Shown here piece by piece: positions 9,301 to 16,728 of a DNA stretch of 53,479 nt. Origin of the DNA: JAWWPY01 sp964412845 (lineage in GTDB: Bacteria; Actinomycetota; Actinomycetes; Streptosporangiales; Streptosporangiaceae); contig CAYPQM010000018.1 in NCBI GenBank assembly GCA_964412845.1, forward strand, positions 1 through 53,479, given 5' to 3'. The notes below the pieces were generated by a model, which was not told the DNA's origin, did no database searches, and worked only from the letters and a program-made list of their open reading frames with translations. Position 1 is the first letter of the stretch. Each line of letters starts with the position of its first letter. The position numbers and the translations under genes are program-made.

Positions 9301-11267
9301 CGCTGTCGGCTCCCGAAGTGGCGGAGCGCTGCCTGGACCGGGCGGCGGCGGCCGGCTGGCTCAGCGGGCTGGCCGGGCAGCGCCGCGCGCTTGAAGTCCG
9401 GGTCGCCGGCGAACCCCGGTGGGCGGCGATCGAGGACGCAGGCCGGCTGCGGGACGCGCTGGGCGTGCCGTTGCCGCCGGGCATCCCGGCCGCATTCGCC
9501 GAGCCAGTGGCCGACCCGCTGGGCGACCTGGTGGCCCGGTACGCGCGCCGCCACGGCCCGTTCACCGCCGCGGCCGCCGCGACGCGGTACGGGCTCGGGG
9601 TGGCCGTGGTGCTGATCACCCTGCGGCGGCTCGCCGCGGAAGGCCGGGTCGCCGAGGGGGAATTCCTGCCCGGCGGGCGCGGCACGGAGTGGTGCGATGT
9701 CGGCGTGCTGCGGATGCTGCGCCGCCGGTGCCTCGCGAAGCTCCGCAAAGAAGCGGAACCGGCCCCCGCTGAGGCCCTGGCCCGGTTCCTGCCTTCCTGG
9801 CAGAACGCACAGCAGCCCGCACCGGCCGGCCAGTACCGGAATGCCGCGGCACGGCTGGGCACCGGCCACCGGGCGGGCCCGGACGCGGTGTACGACGCGG
9901 TGGACCAGCTGGCCGGGGCGGCCGTGCCCGCATCCGCGCTGGAGACCCTGATCCTGCCCGGCCGGGTGCCCGGCTACCAGCCGTCGGTTCTCGACGAGCT
10001 GACCGCGGCCGGGGAGGTGGTCTGGGCCGGTGCGGGCGGGCTGCCCGGGGGGGATGGCTGGCTGGTCCTGGCGCCAGCGTCCGCCGCCCCGCTGCTGCTC
10101 CCGCTGCCGGGCGAGATCTCGGTGACGCCGCTGCACGAGGCGGTGCTCGCCGCGCTGGACGGCGGCGGCGGGATGTTTTTCCGGATGCTGTCCGACCGGG
10201 CCGCCGCGCTGCTCCCGGAGGCAGACCGGGGAAGCGCCAGCGACGGCGCGGTCGCCGCGGCCCTGTGGGACCTGGTGTGGGCCGGCCGGATCAGCAACGA
10301 CACGCTGGCGCCGCTGCGCACCGTGCTCAGTTCCGGGGTGACCAGCAGCCCGCGGACGGCCGGCCGGTCCGGCCGGCCGGTCCGGCCCGGTGTCCGCCGG
10401 CCCGGGTATGGACGGCCGGCCATGCCCAGCCGGACCGGGCCGCCGACGGTCAGCGGGCGCTGGTCGCTCGTACTGCCGGGCGAGACCGACCCGACCCGGC
10501 GGCTGCATGCCCTGGCCCGCACCCTGCTCGACCGGCACGGCATCCTGACCAGGGGCGCTGTCGCCACGGAGCGGGTACCAGGGGGCTTCGCGGCGCTCTA
10601 CCCCGTACTGCGGGCCATGGAGGAAGCCGGCCAGTGCCGGCGCGGATACTTCGTCGAAGGCCTGGGCGCGGCACAGTTCGCGCTGCCCGGCGCGGTCGAC
10701 CGGATGCGTGCCCTGGCGGTGGACGCGGACTTCCCCGCGGCTCCGGAGCCACCCGATCCGTGGGCGGTGGTCCCGGGCGGCACGATGGCGGGGGGTGCGA
10801 CTAGGGAGGGCGCGGCTGCAGGGGGCGCGGTTACCGGGGGCGCGGTTACAGGGGGCGCGGCTGCGGGCGGACCGGGCGATGCGGCCGGGCCGCGCGGCGT
10901 TCTCGTGCTGGCCGCCGCGGACCCAGCTAATCCGTACGGATCGGCACTGCCCTGGCCGGACCGGCCGGAGGAAACCCCCGGCGGGCACCGCCCCGGCCGC
11001 AAGGCCGGTGCGCTTGTCGTCCTGGCCGATGGCCACCTGGTTCTGTACGTCGAGCGCGGCGGCCGGACCCTGCTGTCCTGGACCAGCGACCCGGCCGCGC
11101 TCGGCCCCGCGGCCGCCGCCCTGGCCGGCGCGGTCCGCGGCGGCGCGCTCGGCCGGCTCACGGTGGAACGCGCCGACGGCGCGGCCGTGCACGACTCGCC
11201 GCTGGCCCAGGCACTGGAATCGGCCGGGTTCCGGCCCACTCCACGCGGCCTGCGCCTGCGCCGTTAG
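6324..11267 (+). CDS. lhr: Large ATP-dependent helicase Lhr
   Basis: Superfamily 2 helicase of the Lhr family, about 1647 residues, the length of the long actinobacterial form (core plus C-terminal extension). Motifs in order: Walker A PTGSGKT (about 65-71), DEVH box (about 188), LSATVRP (motif III, about 235), and GLQRTGRAGHN (motif VI, about 448). The C-terminal half carries winged-helix/Lhr-CTD regions. In mycobacteria Lhr is a DNA-damage-inducible single-strand-dependent 3'-5' helicase. I chose ATG 6324 because it lies 7 nt after a PafBC-type -10, which suggests a leaderless message; ATG 6315 (with AGGA upstream) is the alternative. Near the C terminus is a low-complexity insert made of a 15-bp tandem repeat (10806-10865). 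Confidence 0.95.
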   Translation: MATRQPAPPDTQPGPPPDLPSGVDALSGFSPATRDWFTGAFAAPTQAQAQAWAAIGKGDNTLVIAPTGSGKTLAAFLWALDRLAAAPPPPDPKLRCRVLYISPLKALAVDIERNLRAPLTGIRQMAQRMGLDEPDISVAVRTGDTAADERRRLAAKPPDILITTPESLFLLLTSRAREALRGVDTVILDEVHALAGNKRGAHLALSLERLDALRMTPGGDAPGETRRAAGPVQRIGLSATVRPAEEVASFLGGARPVTIAAPPSTKRIEVRIVVPVEDMADIDPRPGQGSGPDGGPADDAPAQRSIWPHVEERVLDLIEQHRSTIVFANSRRLAERLCGRLNELAGERAEARAEASAAIPAANGRGTGPHPPAEIMAQAGTSAGAPAEVARAHHGSVSRVERAQIEEALKEGRLPAVVATSSLELGIDMGAVDLVIQVESPPSVASGLQRTGRAGHNVGDVSRGVIFPKYQGDLVQAAVVARRMHSGQIEELHIPRNPLDVLAQQIVAMTAMDDWEIGDLEQVVRRAAPFSGLTRAVLEAVLDMLAGRYPSEEFAELRPRLVWDRTTGMLHGRPGGQRLAVTSGGTIPDRGLFGVFLAASQREGNGRNSHRVGELDEEMVYESRVGDVFVLGASSWRIEDITADQVLVSAAPGQPGKLPFWHGDAPGRPAELGRALGAYCRELAAASPQQAAAQLRADGLDELAAANLVRYLTAQREATGYVPDDRTLVMERFRDELGDWRLVLHSPFGAQVHAPWALAIAARLRDRYPGMDVQAMHTDDGIVLRVPDADDPPPAGIAELAPEEVEQIVTAELGSSAMFASRFRECAARALLLPRRQPGRRTPLWQQRQRSAQLLSVAGKYGTFPIVLETVRECLQDVFDVPGLVSLMRELASRQIRLVEVETPTPSPFGRSLLFRYVGAFMYEGDAPLAERRAQALALDSSLLAELLGQADLRELLDPAVVQDTERELQRLAGHRACRDAEDVADLLAAIGPLSAPEVAERCLDRAAAAGWLSGLAGQRRALEVRVAGEPRWAAIEDAGRLRDALGVPLPPGIPAAFAEPVADPLGDLVARYARRHGPFTAAAAATRYGLGVAVVLITLRRLAAEGRVAEGEFLPGGRGTEWCDVGVLRMLRRRCLAKLRKEAEPAPAEALARFLPSWQNAQQPAPAGQYRNAAARLGTGHRAGPDAVYDAVDQLAGAAVPASALETLILPGRVPGYQPSVLDELTAAGEVVWAGAGGLPGGDGWLVLAPASAAPLLLPLPGEISVTPLHEAVLAALDGGGGMFFRMLSDRAAALLPEADRGSASDGAVAAALWDLVWAGRISNDTLAPLRTVLSSGVTSSPRTAGRSGRPVRPGVRRPGYGRPAMPSRTGPPTVSGRWSLVLPGETDPTRRLHALARTLLDRHGILTRGAVATERVPGGFAALYPVLRAMEEAGQCRRGYFVEGLGAAQFALPGAVDRMRALAVDADFPAAPEPPDPWAVVPGGTMAGGATREGAAAGGAVTGGAVTGGAAAGGPGDAAGPRGVLVLAAADPANPYGSALPWPDRPEETPGGHRPGRKAGALVVLADGHLVLYVERGGRTLLSWTSDPAALGPAAAALAGAVRGGALGRLTVERADGAAVHDSPLAQALESAGFRPTPRGLRLRR
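10806..10865 (+). repeat. 15-bp tandem repeat inside lhr
   Basis: Four in-frame copies of a 15-bp unit (gggggcgcggttaca and close variants) encode EGAAA-GGAVT-GGAVT-GGAAA within a Gly/Ala-rich linker near the C terminus of Lhr. Because the unit is a multiple of three, copy-number change would alter linker length only. Confidence 0.85.
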
Positions 11268-11331
11268 GGCGGGTCCCGCAGATCTTCAGCGGCGCGGATC
11301 GGCGCCCAGACGCCGACCCGGGGGCGACCGG

Positions 11332-11379
11332 CCATGGCGCCGGCGGCCGCCCGGTCAGGGCGGACCGCCGGCGCCATGG
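11332..11379. terminator. Bidirectional hairpin between convergent lhr and secreted-protein gene
   Basis: Perfect 15-bp outer arms (11332-11346 and 11365-11379) enclose a second 6-bp stem (CCGCCC/GGGCGG) with a single bulged A and a 5-nt loop, about 21 bp paired in all. It sits immediately after the stop codon of the minus-strand gene (11381) and 65 bp after the lhr stop, where a two-way terminator is expected. There is no U tract, which is normal for G+C-rich actinobacteria. Confidence 0.85.
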
Positions 11380-11380
11380 G

Positions 11381-12139
11381 CTATCCCGCGTTCTGGGCGG
11401 TGTACAGGACGTTTGACGACGCCAGTGGGGCGAACGGGTGCGGTGGCGGCGTATTCAGGAATGCGTTCGAGATGAGGAAAGCGACCAGGTAGTCGCCGCC
11501 CACGCTCGGCAGGAGGCTGACCGTGCAGGGGCTGGTGGTGCAGGTGTTTTCCAGCGTGGCGCCGGTCGTCTCGTCATCAATCCGGATCGTGTCGCCCTGC
11601 CCGGTTATGCTGACGTTGGTGCTGGCGGTGTAGGTCCCGGGCGTGCCAATCGGAGTGACTGACGGCCCGCTCAGCGTGATCTGATCACCAGATCCTGTCC
11701 AGGTGACGTAGCTGGTCGCCGACTTGGCCTGGATGACAGGCGGCGGATCCGAACTCACGTCCCATTCCGCCACGTAGGCGACGAAACTATGGGTGGTCGC
11801 CGCGGGCTGGGTATCCGTGTAGCTGCACGACGTGCCCCACGCGCACTCGCTGAGCAGGGTGCCGGTCGTGGCGTCGAAGATGTCGATGTAGTAGGGCGTC
11901 CATGTGACATCGTTGTTCGCTGTCGCCGTGAGAGTGGTCGCCTGGCCGGCCGGCAGCGTCGTCTGGCTGGCGGTCAGGTTCACCACCCAGATGCTGGCGC
12001 CGGCCGGTGCCGCGGCCCCCGCGAGCACGCCGGTCAGGCTGATCAGGCCGGACACGGCGAGCAGGGCCAGCCCGCGGGTGGCGTGTTTCCGGTGCCACCG
12101 GATCGCCAGGCTTCGTGACAGCGCATGCTTGAGATTCAT
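11381..12139 (-). CDS. Secreted protein with two Ig-like repeats
   Basis: 252 residues from ATG 12139, which has a strong AGGAGGG ribosome-binding site. The N terminus is a basic stretch (HRKHATRG), a hydrophobic core (LALLAVSGLISLTGVLAGAAA) and an AGA-like cleavage site, so it is exported. The mature part contains two similar beta-rich repeats of about 90 residues. Each carries a D-x-TG element followed by a closely spaced cysteine pair (CAWGTSC and CTTSPC), probably a disulfide in each repeat. There is no sortase signal, membrane anchor or catalytic motif. The repeats resemble bacterial Ig-like domains, but I do not recognise a named family; a surface or matrix-binding role is only a guess. 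Confidence 0.75.
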   Translation of the reverse strand: MNLKHALSRSLAIRWHRKHATRGLALLAVSGLISLTGVLAGAAAPAGASIWVVNLTASQTTLPAGQATTLTATANNDVTWTPYYIDIFDATTGTLLSECAWGTSCSYTDTQPAATTHSFVAYVAEWDVSSDPPPVIQAKSATSYVTWTGSGDQITLSGPSVTPIGTPGTYTASTNVSITGQGDTIRIDDETTGATLENTCTTSPCTVSLLPSVGGDYLVAFLISNAFLNTPPPHPFAPLASSNVLYTAQNAG

Positions 12140-12251
12140 TTGCCCTCCTGGGGCGTTCGGGATGGAACGGTCATCCCTAGCGTCGGCCGGCACCCCTTGC
12201 GCTGGACTTAACGTCCTCTGATAGGCCAGCAGTCAGCTGGCGGCCAGCACG

Positions 12252-13274
12252 TCAGGAGGCGGCCGGAATAGCTCCCGAGGCCCGCTCGATGAGGCGGGTC
12301 GGCACGACATGCTCCTTGGCCGGGGAGGTGTCCCCGTCGATCCGGTGGAACAGGATCTCGGCGGCGAGCGTCCCGATGGCCGCCGGATCCTGGGCCACCA
12401 CCGTGACACCGGGCTCCAGGAGATCAGCCAACGGGAAGTCATCGAATCCGACCAGGGCTGTCCGGTGCTGCAGGCCCGCCCGGCGAAGCGCCCGGATGGT
12501 CCCGATGGTGACCAGGTTCTGCTCACTGAACAGTGCTGATGGCGGGTTCGGCGCGGCGAGCAGTTCGCTGGCCCCGGCCTCAGCGGTACTGATCGTGTGC
12601 AGATCGTGCCGGACGAGATCAGGTTCGAGGGTGAGCCCCGCCTCGCGCAGCGCATCCTGGAATCCGGCGAAGCGCTCCTGGGCCGTCGAGATCGAGGTCA
12701 GGTCACCCAGGTAGGCGATCCGGCGGTGCCCGTGCGCGATCAGGTGCCGGACACCGCTCGCCGCGCCGGCCCGGTTGTCGGACACCACGCTGTCGGCGGC
12801 CAGGAACCGGGGCGGCCGGTCGACGAACACCAGTGCCGTACCCATCTGCTGCTCGTTGAGCAGGTAGCTGTGATCCTGCCCGGCGGGGACGATGATCAGG
12901 CCATCCACCCGCCGCAGGAACAGCGCGGCGGCCAGATCCCGCTCCCGTTCGGCGTCCTCATCGAGGCTCCCGGCCAGGACGCCCACACCACGCGTCCGGG
13001 CCACATTCTCCGCGGACCGGTAGATGCTGGAGGAGTAGGGGTTCGCGACATCCTCAAGCATGAGCCCGATCATCAGCGACTTACCGTCGCCGCGGCGCAG
13101 GCTGCTGGCGGTGAGGTTGGGCTGGTAGTTCAGCTGCGCGGCGGCCCGGTGCACCTGAGACGCCAGCGCGGGATCCACGGATGTCGCCCCGTTGATGACG
13201 CGCGAGACGGTCTTCAGGCTGACGCCTGCCAGCGCCGCCACATCACGCATAGTGGGCCGGATGAGCTGGGACAA
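12252..13274 (-). CDS. LacI-family repressor of the polyol locus
   Basis: 340 residues. An N-terminal LacI helix-turn-helix (TMRDVAALAGVSLKTVSRVINGA, about 8-30) is followed by the hinge and a periplasmic-binding-protein-like effector domain (GLMLEDVANPYSS, GHRRIAYLGD, ALVGFDDFPLADLL). The start is a TTG at 13274, chosen because AGGAG lies six bases upstream and the next ATG would remove the first residues before the HTH. It lies downstream of the PfkB kinase gene and faces away from the ABC operon. The three operators at 14784, 14979 and 15010 fit LacI-type sites and are its most likely targets, including autorepression through the divergent promoter. Confidence 0.9.
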   Translation of the reverse strand: MSQLIRPTMRDVAALAGVSLKTVSRVINGATSVDPALASQVHRAAAQLNYQPNLTASSLRRGDGKSLMIGLMLEDVANPYSSSIYRSAENVARTRGVGVLAGSLDEDAERERDLAAALFLRRVDGLIIVPAGQDHSYLLNEQQMGTALVFVDRPPRFLAADSVVSDNRAGAASGVRHLIAHGHRRIAYLGDLTSISTAQERFAGFQDALREAGLTLEPDLVRHDLHTISTAEAGASELLAAPNPPSALFSEQNLVTIGTIRALRRAGLQHRTALVGFDDFPLADLLEPGVTVVAQDPAAIGTLAAEILFHRIDGDTSPAKEHVVPTRLIERASGAIPAAS

Positions 13275-13357
13275 CGAAATCTCCTGATTGGTGCAGAGCA
13301 GTTGCCCGGTGACAGCTCGTGCATCGCGTGCGAGATGACCATGGCCCTAGTGACCAG

Positions 13358-14389
13358 TCACAGGCTAGTCGTATCGGCACGCGGCGGCGGACCCGCGGGG
13401 TCAGCCGAGGTCAGCCCGCGCTGCCTGCGGTGCGCGCGCTGGACAGCCTCGAAGAGGCTGCGCGCGTCGGCGGATTCGGCGCCGGCCCGCTCACAGGTGT
13501 AAGCCGCGCTCACGCAGGCCCGTTCGATCAGGCGGCGGATGACCGGGACGTCCATCCGCTGCAGGCCGACCGCCGGGCCAGCGTCGGAGGGCACTTCGCC
13601 GACCAGCCCGTCCAGCAGCGCGGAGGCAAAGGCGTCCCCGGCACCGACGGTATCCACCACGTCAGCGGGAACCGCCGGGACCGTTATCTCGGCGCCGCCG
13701 GGCGCGAGCGCGTAGGCGCCTCCGGCGCCCAGCGTCACTACGACGATCCCGGAGGTCATCCGCTGCCACGCGGCAGCGATTTCCTGGTATCCCTGGCCGG
13801 GGTAGAGCAGCGCGATGTCGTCTTCGCTGGCTTTGACGACGTGCGCCAGCGCGAGCTGCCGCTCGATCCGCGTTCGCTCGGCGGCCGCGGTGAACCCGAA
13901 TCCGCTGCGCACGTTGGGATCGAAGAAGATCAGCACTCCGCCCTGCCGCCAGGCCCGCTGCATGAGTCCTTCCAGCACCGCGGCACCAGGCGCGAGCCGC
14001 AGCGCGAGACCGCCGACATACAAGGCGCCGGCATCGGCGGGCAATACGTCAGGGACCTCGGATTCCGCCCATTGCCAGTCTGCCGTCCCGTTGGCGTAGA
14101 AACTGTATTCAGCTTTGCCGTGGCCGTCGAAAGAGGCGACCCCGAGCGTCGTTGCCTCGGCGGCCGCGGCGGCCATCGACAGGTCCACGCCAGCGTCATT
14201 CAGATGCTGCCGCAGCAGTTGACCGAATGTGTCGGCACCGATGCGGCCCAGGAAGCAGGTTCGCTGGCCCAGACGTGAAAGTCCCACGGCGACGTTGCAC
14301 GGGGCCCCGCCGGGCCGGGCGTCGAAGTGGTGCTGCTCACCGGGCATCGGCAGCAGGTCAATGAGAGCCTCGCCGGCGACGAGTATCAC
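13358..14389 (-). CDS. PfkB-family sugar kinase (fructokinase-like)
   Basis: 343 residues, ribokinase fold. The N terminus has the substrate-binding GEALIDLLP and GGAPCNVAVGLSRLG motifs of fructokinases; the C-terminal signature DTVGAGDAF (246-254) carries the catalytic base D252 and the anion hole. The GTG start at 14389 overlaps the stop of the preceding small ORF in GTGA and has GGGGAGAG upstream. With a polyol ABC transporter and a zinc dehydrogenase nearby, the probable route is polyol uptake, oxidation to a ketose such as fructose or xylulose, then phosphorylation by this kinase. Substrate is inferred from neighbours and motifs, not proven. Confidence 0.87.
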   Translation of the reverse strand: MILVAGEALIDLLPMPGEQHHFDARPGGAPCNVAVGLSRLGQRTCFLGRIGADTFGQLLRQHLNDAGVDLSMAAAAAEATTLGVASFDGHGKAEYSFYANGTADWQWAESEVPDVLPADAGALYVGGLALRLAPGAAVLEGLMQRAWRQGGVLIFFDPNVRSGFGFTAAAERTRIERQLALAHVVKASEDDIALLYPGQGYQEIAAAWQRMTSGIVVVTLGAGGAYALAPGGAEITVPAVPADVVDTVGAGDAFASALLDGLVGEVPSDAGPAVGLQRMDVPVIRRLIERACVSAAYTCERAGAESADARSLFEAVQRAHRRQRGLTSADPAGPPPRADTTSL

Positions 14390-14658
14390 GGCGTGCTCTC
14401 CCCGCGGCGATAAGGGATTCGCGCTGGGTGCAGGCCGCCGCGTTCCGCCGGAGTAAGGCCATGTTCGGTGGGTGTTGCCATCATGACCAGGCTCGAATCA
14501 AACGTGACCACTCCATTCGCGGGCGTGTGCTGATAACCGCGTACACGTTCAGCGGCGGTGAATAGCTCAGCAGCGCCGACAATGAAGGCGATCCGATGAT
14601 GCCCGGCGCCGGCCAGCCGCGCAACGCCGCCGCGCCTGCGCCCGGCATTGGCGGCCAC
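14386..14658 (-). pseudogene. Remnant of a LacI-type regulator upstream of the kinase
   Basis: An open frame of 90 codons whose middle part (about 14533-14607) reads GHHRIAFIVGAAELFTAAERVRGYQ. This resembles the GHRRIAFI...A.ERL.GY segment of LacI-family effector domains. There is no helix-turn-helix before it and no effector domain after it, so I read it as the remains of a second LacI gene. It may still be translated: its stop codon overlaps the kinase GTG (GTGA) and it lies between the divergent minus-strand promoter and the kinase, so it could act as a leader ORF. Confidence 0.5.
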
Positions 14659-14769
14659 CCGCCGGCCGCGGGCACAGCGGGGCCAGGCCCGCGGCCCGGC
14701 GTCACTGGCCGCCCTGCGCCGTCATGTCCGGTGGTCATCGGCTGCCTCACCCTCTGCCATGGCGCTTGC

Positions 14770-14798
14770 ACCTTACCCACCGCGACATCGTTGTCCAA
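14770..14798 (-). promoter_or_regulatory. Divergent promoter for the kinase-lacI transcript
   Basis: On the minus strand TTGGAC (14793-14798), a 17-bp spacer and TAAGGT (14770-14775) form a good housekeeping promoter. The first LacI operator (14784-14796) overlaps its -35 and spacer. Transcripts would run through the LacI remnant into the PfkB kinase and then lacI. Confidence 0.6.
14784..14796. promoter_or_regulatory. LacI operator O1
   Basis: GACATCGTTGTC(C). Matches GACANCGNTGTC, a palindrome with central CG, the hallmark of LacI-family operators. It sits inside the divergent promoter for the kinase-lacI transcript. Centre-to-centre distance to O2 is about 195 bp. Confidence 0.72.
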
Positions 14799-14976
14799 CC
14801 CCCGCTCTTCGTGACGGGTGCCGGTGGCCCGGCGGTAGCGATGGCGTACACCCAAAAAGTCACTTCCCAGTAACAGTTCGACATCGCTTAGTCGGACGCT
14901 GCCTGGCCTATCGCCGGCCAGCACGGGTCGGACATGGCCACCAGCACGGCCGAGACCAGATCGTGTCCCAGCACTC

Positions 14977-15005
14977 TTGACACCGTTGTCCGAACGGCAC
15001 AAAGT
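14977..15005 (+). promoter_or_regulatory. Promoter of the polyol ABC operon
   Basis: A consensus -35 TTGACA (14977-14982), 17-bp spacer and CAAAGT as -10 (15000-15005). Operator O2 overlaps the -35 and operator O3 lies at the expected transcription start (about 15012), so a bound repressor would block polymerase. The 5' UTR to the GTG at 15228 would be about 215 nt. Confidence 0.6.
14979..14991. promoter_or_regulatory. LacI operator O2
   Basis: GACACCGTTGTC(C), second copy of GACANCGNTGTC. It overlaps the -35 of the ABC operon promoter; its centre is about 32 bp, close to three helical turns, from O3, so both sites lie on the same DNA face. Confidence 0.75.
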
Positions 15006-15009
15006 GTGC

Positions 15010-15022
15010 GGACAACGATGTC
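15010..15022. promoter_or_regulatory. LacI operator O3
   Basis: (G)GACAACGATGTC, third copy of GACANCGNTGTC and the exact reverse complement of the 13-bp O1 sequence. It covers the predicted transcription start of the ABC operon. Confidence 0.75.
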
Positions 15023-15227
15023 CGTCGCGGCCGTCCCCAGGGATGCCGTCGGGGGATGCCGCAGTCGATCGACGGAGAACTGGGTGACGGGCACACGTAG
15101 GCCGGGCGCGTGGCGGAAGAACCTGCCCCGGGGCGACGCACGAAACATCGCTCCCCGCTGCCGTACCGCGGAGATGCGGCTCAGCTTCTCATCGAGGGTC
15201 CGGTATGGGTTTTCTCAAGGAGGAACA

Positions 15228-16601
15228 GTGCTGATCCGCCGAAGTAGGCGCAGTGGGATGATCGCGCTGCTTGCCATCGTGTCCGCAGGTTCGCTCGCGT
15301 TGACCGCATGCTCTGGGTCATCCACGGGTTCGTCCGGGTCCGGCCCGGTCACGATCACGGTGGCGGTGACGGCGAATCCTTTGATGACGACGATCGAGCA
15401 GCTCACACCAGGCGGGTTCGAGGCCAGCCACCCCAACATCAAAGTGAAATTCGTTACCTACGATGAGAACACCGAGCGGGCGAACGTGGAGAAGGACGTC
15501 GCCGCAGGTGGTGGCCAGTATGACGTGGTGATGATTGGCCCGAACGACATAGCGTCGTGGGCGAAGAACAAGTGGATCAGTGACCTGACCTCGTACGCCA
15601 GCAGCGATTCGAGCTACGACGTCAGCGACATCCTCCCGCCGATCCGTGACGCACTGTCCTCGGGCGGCAAGCTCTACGCGGTCCCGTTCTACGGCGAATC
15701 TTCGTTCATGATGTACAACAAGCAGATGTTCGCCGCGGCCCATGTCACGATGCCCGCGAACCCGACGTGGACCCAGATCGCGGCGCTGGCGGCCAAGCTG
15801 AACAACCCCTCGAAGGGTGTGGCGGGGATCTGCCTGCGTGGCAAGACGGGCTGGGGCGAGAACCTCGCGGCCCTCGACACCGTCGTCAACACCTTCGGCG
15901 GGCAGTGGTTCGACACGAACTGGAACGCGCACCTGACGTCACCAGCGTTCGAGCAGGCCACCAACTTCTACGTCAACCTGGTCAAGAAGGACGGCGAGAA
16001 GGGGGCGGGCAACGACAGCTTCAACGAGTGCCTGAACATCATGCAGCAGAAGAAGGCGGCGATGTGGTACGACGCCACGGTCGCGGCATCGACCCTCGAC
16101 GCCAAGCCGAGCCCGGTCGCGGGCGATCTCGGATTCGCGCCCGCTCCGGTCATGAAGACCAAGTCGTCCGGCTGGCTGTGGAGCTGGGCGCTGGCCCTGG
16201 AAGGGGCGTCGAAGAACCAGTCCGCGGCATGGAAGTTCATGGACTGGGCGACCTCGAAGCAGTACATCGCCTATGACGCCGCCAAGAACGGCTGGGCCAG
16301 CGTCCCGCCTGGGACCCGGACCTCGACGTACCAGAACCCGAAGTACCAGGCGGCGGCGAAGGACTTCGCGTCGCTGACCTTGCAGCAGATCAACTCCGTC
16401 AACGTCAAGCAGCCCGGGGTTGCGCCGCAGCCCGTTCCCGGCGTTCAGTATGTCGGGATCCCGCAGTTCGAGTCCTTTGGCCAGCAAGTGTCAGCTGAGA
16501 TCACGGCAGCAATCGACGGCCAGGAGTCGGTGTCGGCGGCATTGCAGAAAGGCCAGTCGATAGCGCAGCAAGCTGTCGTCACGGCCGGCCTCAAGAAGTA
16601 A
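15228..16601 (+). CDS. ABC transporter substrate-binding lipoprotein (polyol type)
   Basis: 457 residues from GTG 15228, preceded by AAGGAGG. It has a lipoprotein signal: basic start, hydrophobic helix and lipobox LTAC with Cys28 as the lipidated residue. The mature part is a family 1 solute-binding protein (VTITVAVTANPLMTTIEQLTPGFE-like opening, YDVVMIGPNDIASWA, LYAVPFYGESSFMMYNKQMF). The sequence resembles sorbitol/mannitol (SmoE-like) binding proteins. It heads the operon with two permeases, controlled by the LacI operators. No ATPase gene accompanies it, so a shared MsiK-type ATPase elsewhere is expected. The polyol assignment is inferred from similarity and from the kinase and dehydrogenase neighbours. 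Confidence 0.88.
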   Translation: MLIRRSRRSGMIALLAIVSAGSLALTACSGSSTGSSGSGPVTITVAVTANPLMTTIEQLTPGGFEASHPNIKVKFVTYDENTERANVEKDVAAGGGQYDVVMIGPNDIASWAKNKWISDLTSYASSDSSYDVSDILPPIRDALSSGGKLYAVPFYGESSFMMYNKQMFAAAHVTMPANPTWTQIAALAAKLNNPSKGVAGICLRGKTGWGENLAALDTVVNTFGGQWFDTNWNAHLTSPAFEQATNFYVNLVKKDGEKGAGNDSFNECLNIMQQKKAAMWYDATVAASTLDAKPSPVAGDLGFAPAPVMKTKSSGWLWSWALALEGASKNQSAAWKFMDWATSKQYIAYDAAKNGWASVPPGTRTSTYQNPKYQAAAKDFASLTLQQINSVNVKQPGVAPQPVPGVQYVGIPQFESFGQQVSAEITAAIDGQESVSAALQKGQSIAQQAVVTAGLKK

Positions 16602-16613
16602 CGAGCATGCCCA

Positions 16614-16677
16614 GCCCTCGCGGCGGCGTCCCGGTCAGCGGCCTCACCGCCGGCCGGCCGGGGCGCCGCCGCGGGGC
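16614..16677 (+). terminator. Intra-operon hairpin after the binding-protein gene
   Basis: Arms 16614-16634 and 16658-16677 pair over 20 bp with one bulge and one G-U pair, in the 127-bp gap between binding protein and first permease. Such a hairpin protects or attenuates mRNA so that the binding protein is made in excess over the membrane subunits. There is no U tract. Confidence 0.72.
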
Positions 16678-16728
16678 AAGCCCAATACGACTACCGGGGA
16701 CATCCGGACCCGTTGGGAGGACAGCTCG

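Noticed and set aside
13269..13277. GGACAACGA at the lacI start as a fourth operator
   Set aside because: Only one half of GACANCGNTGTC is present and it overlaps the TTG start codon.
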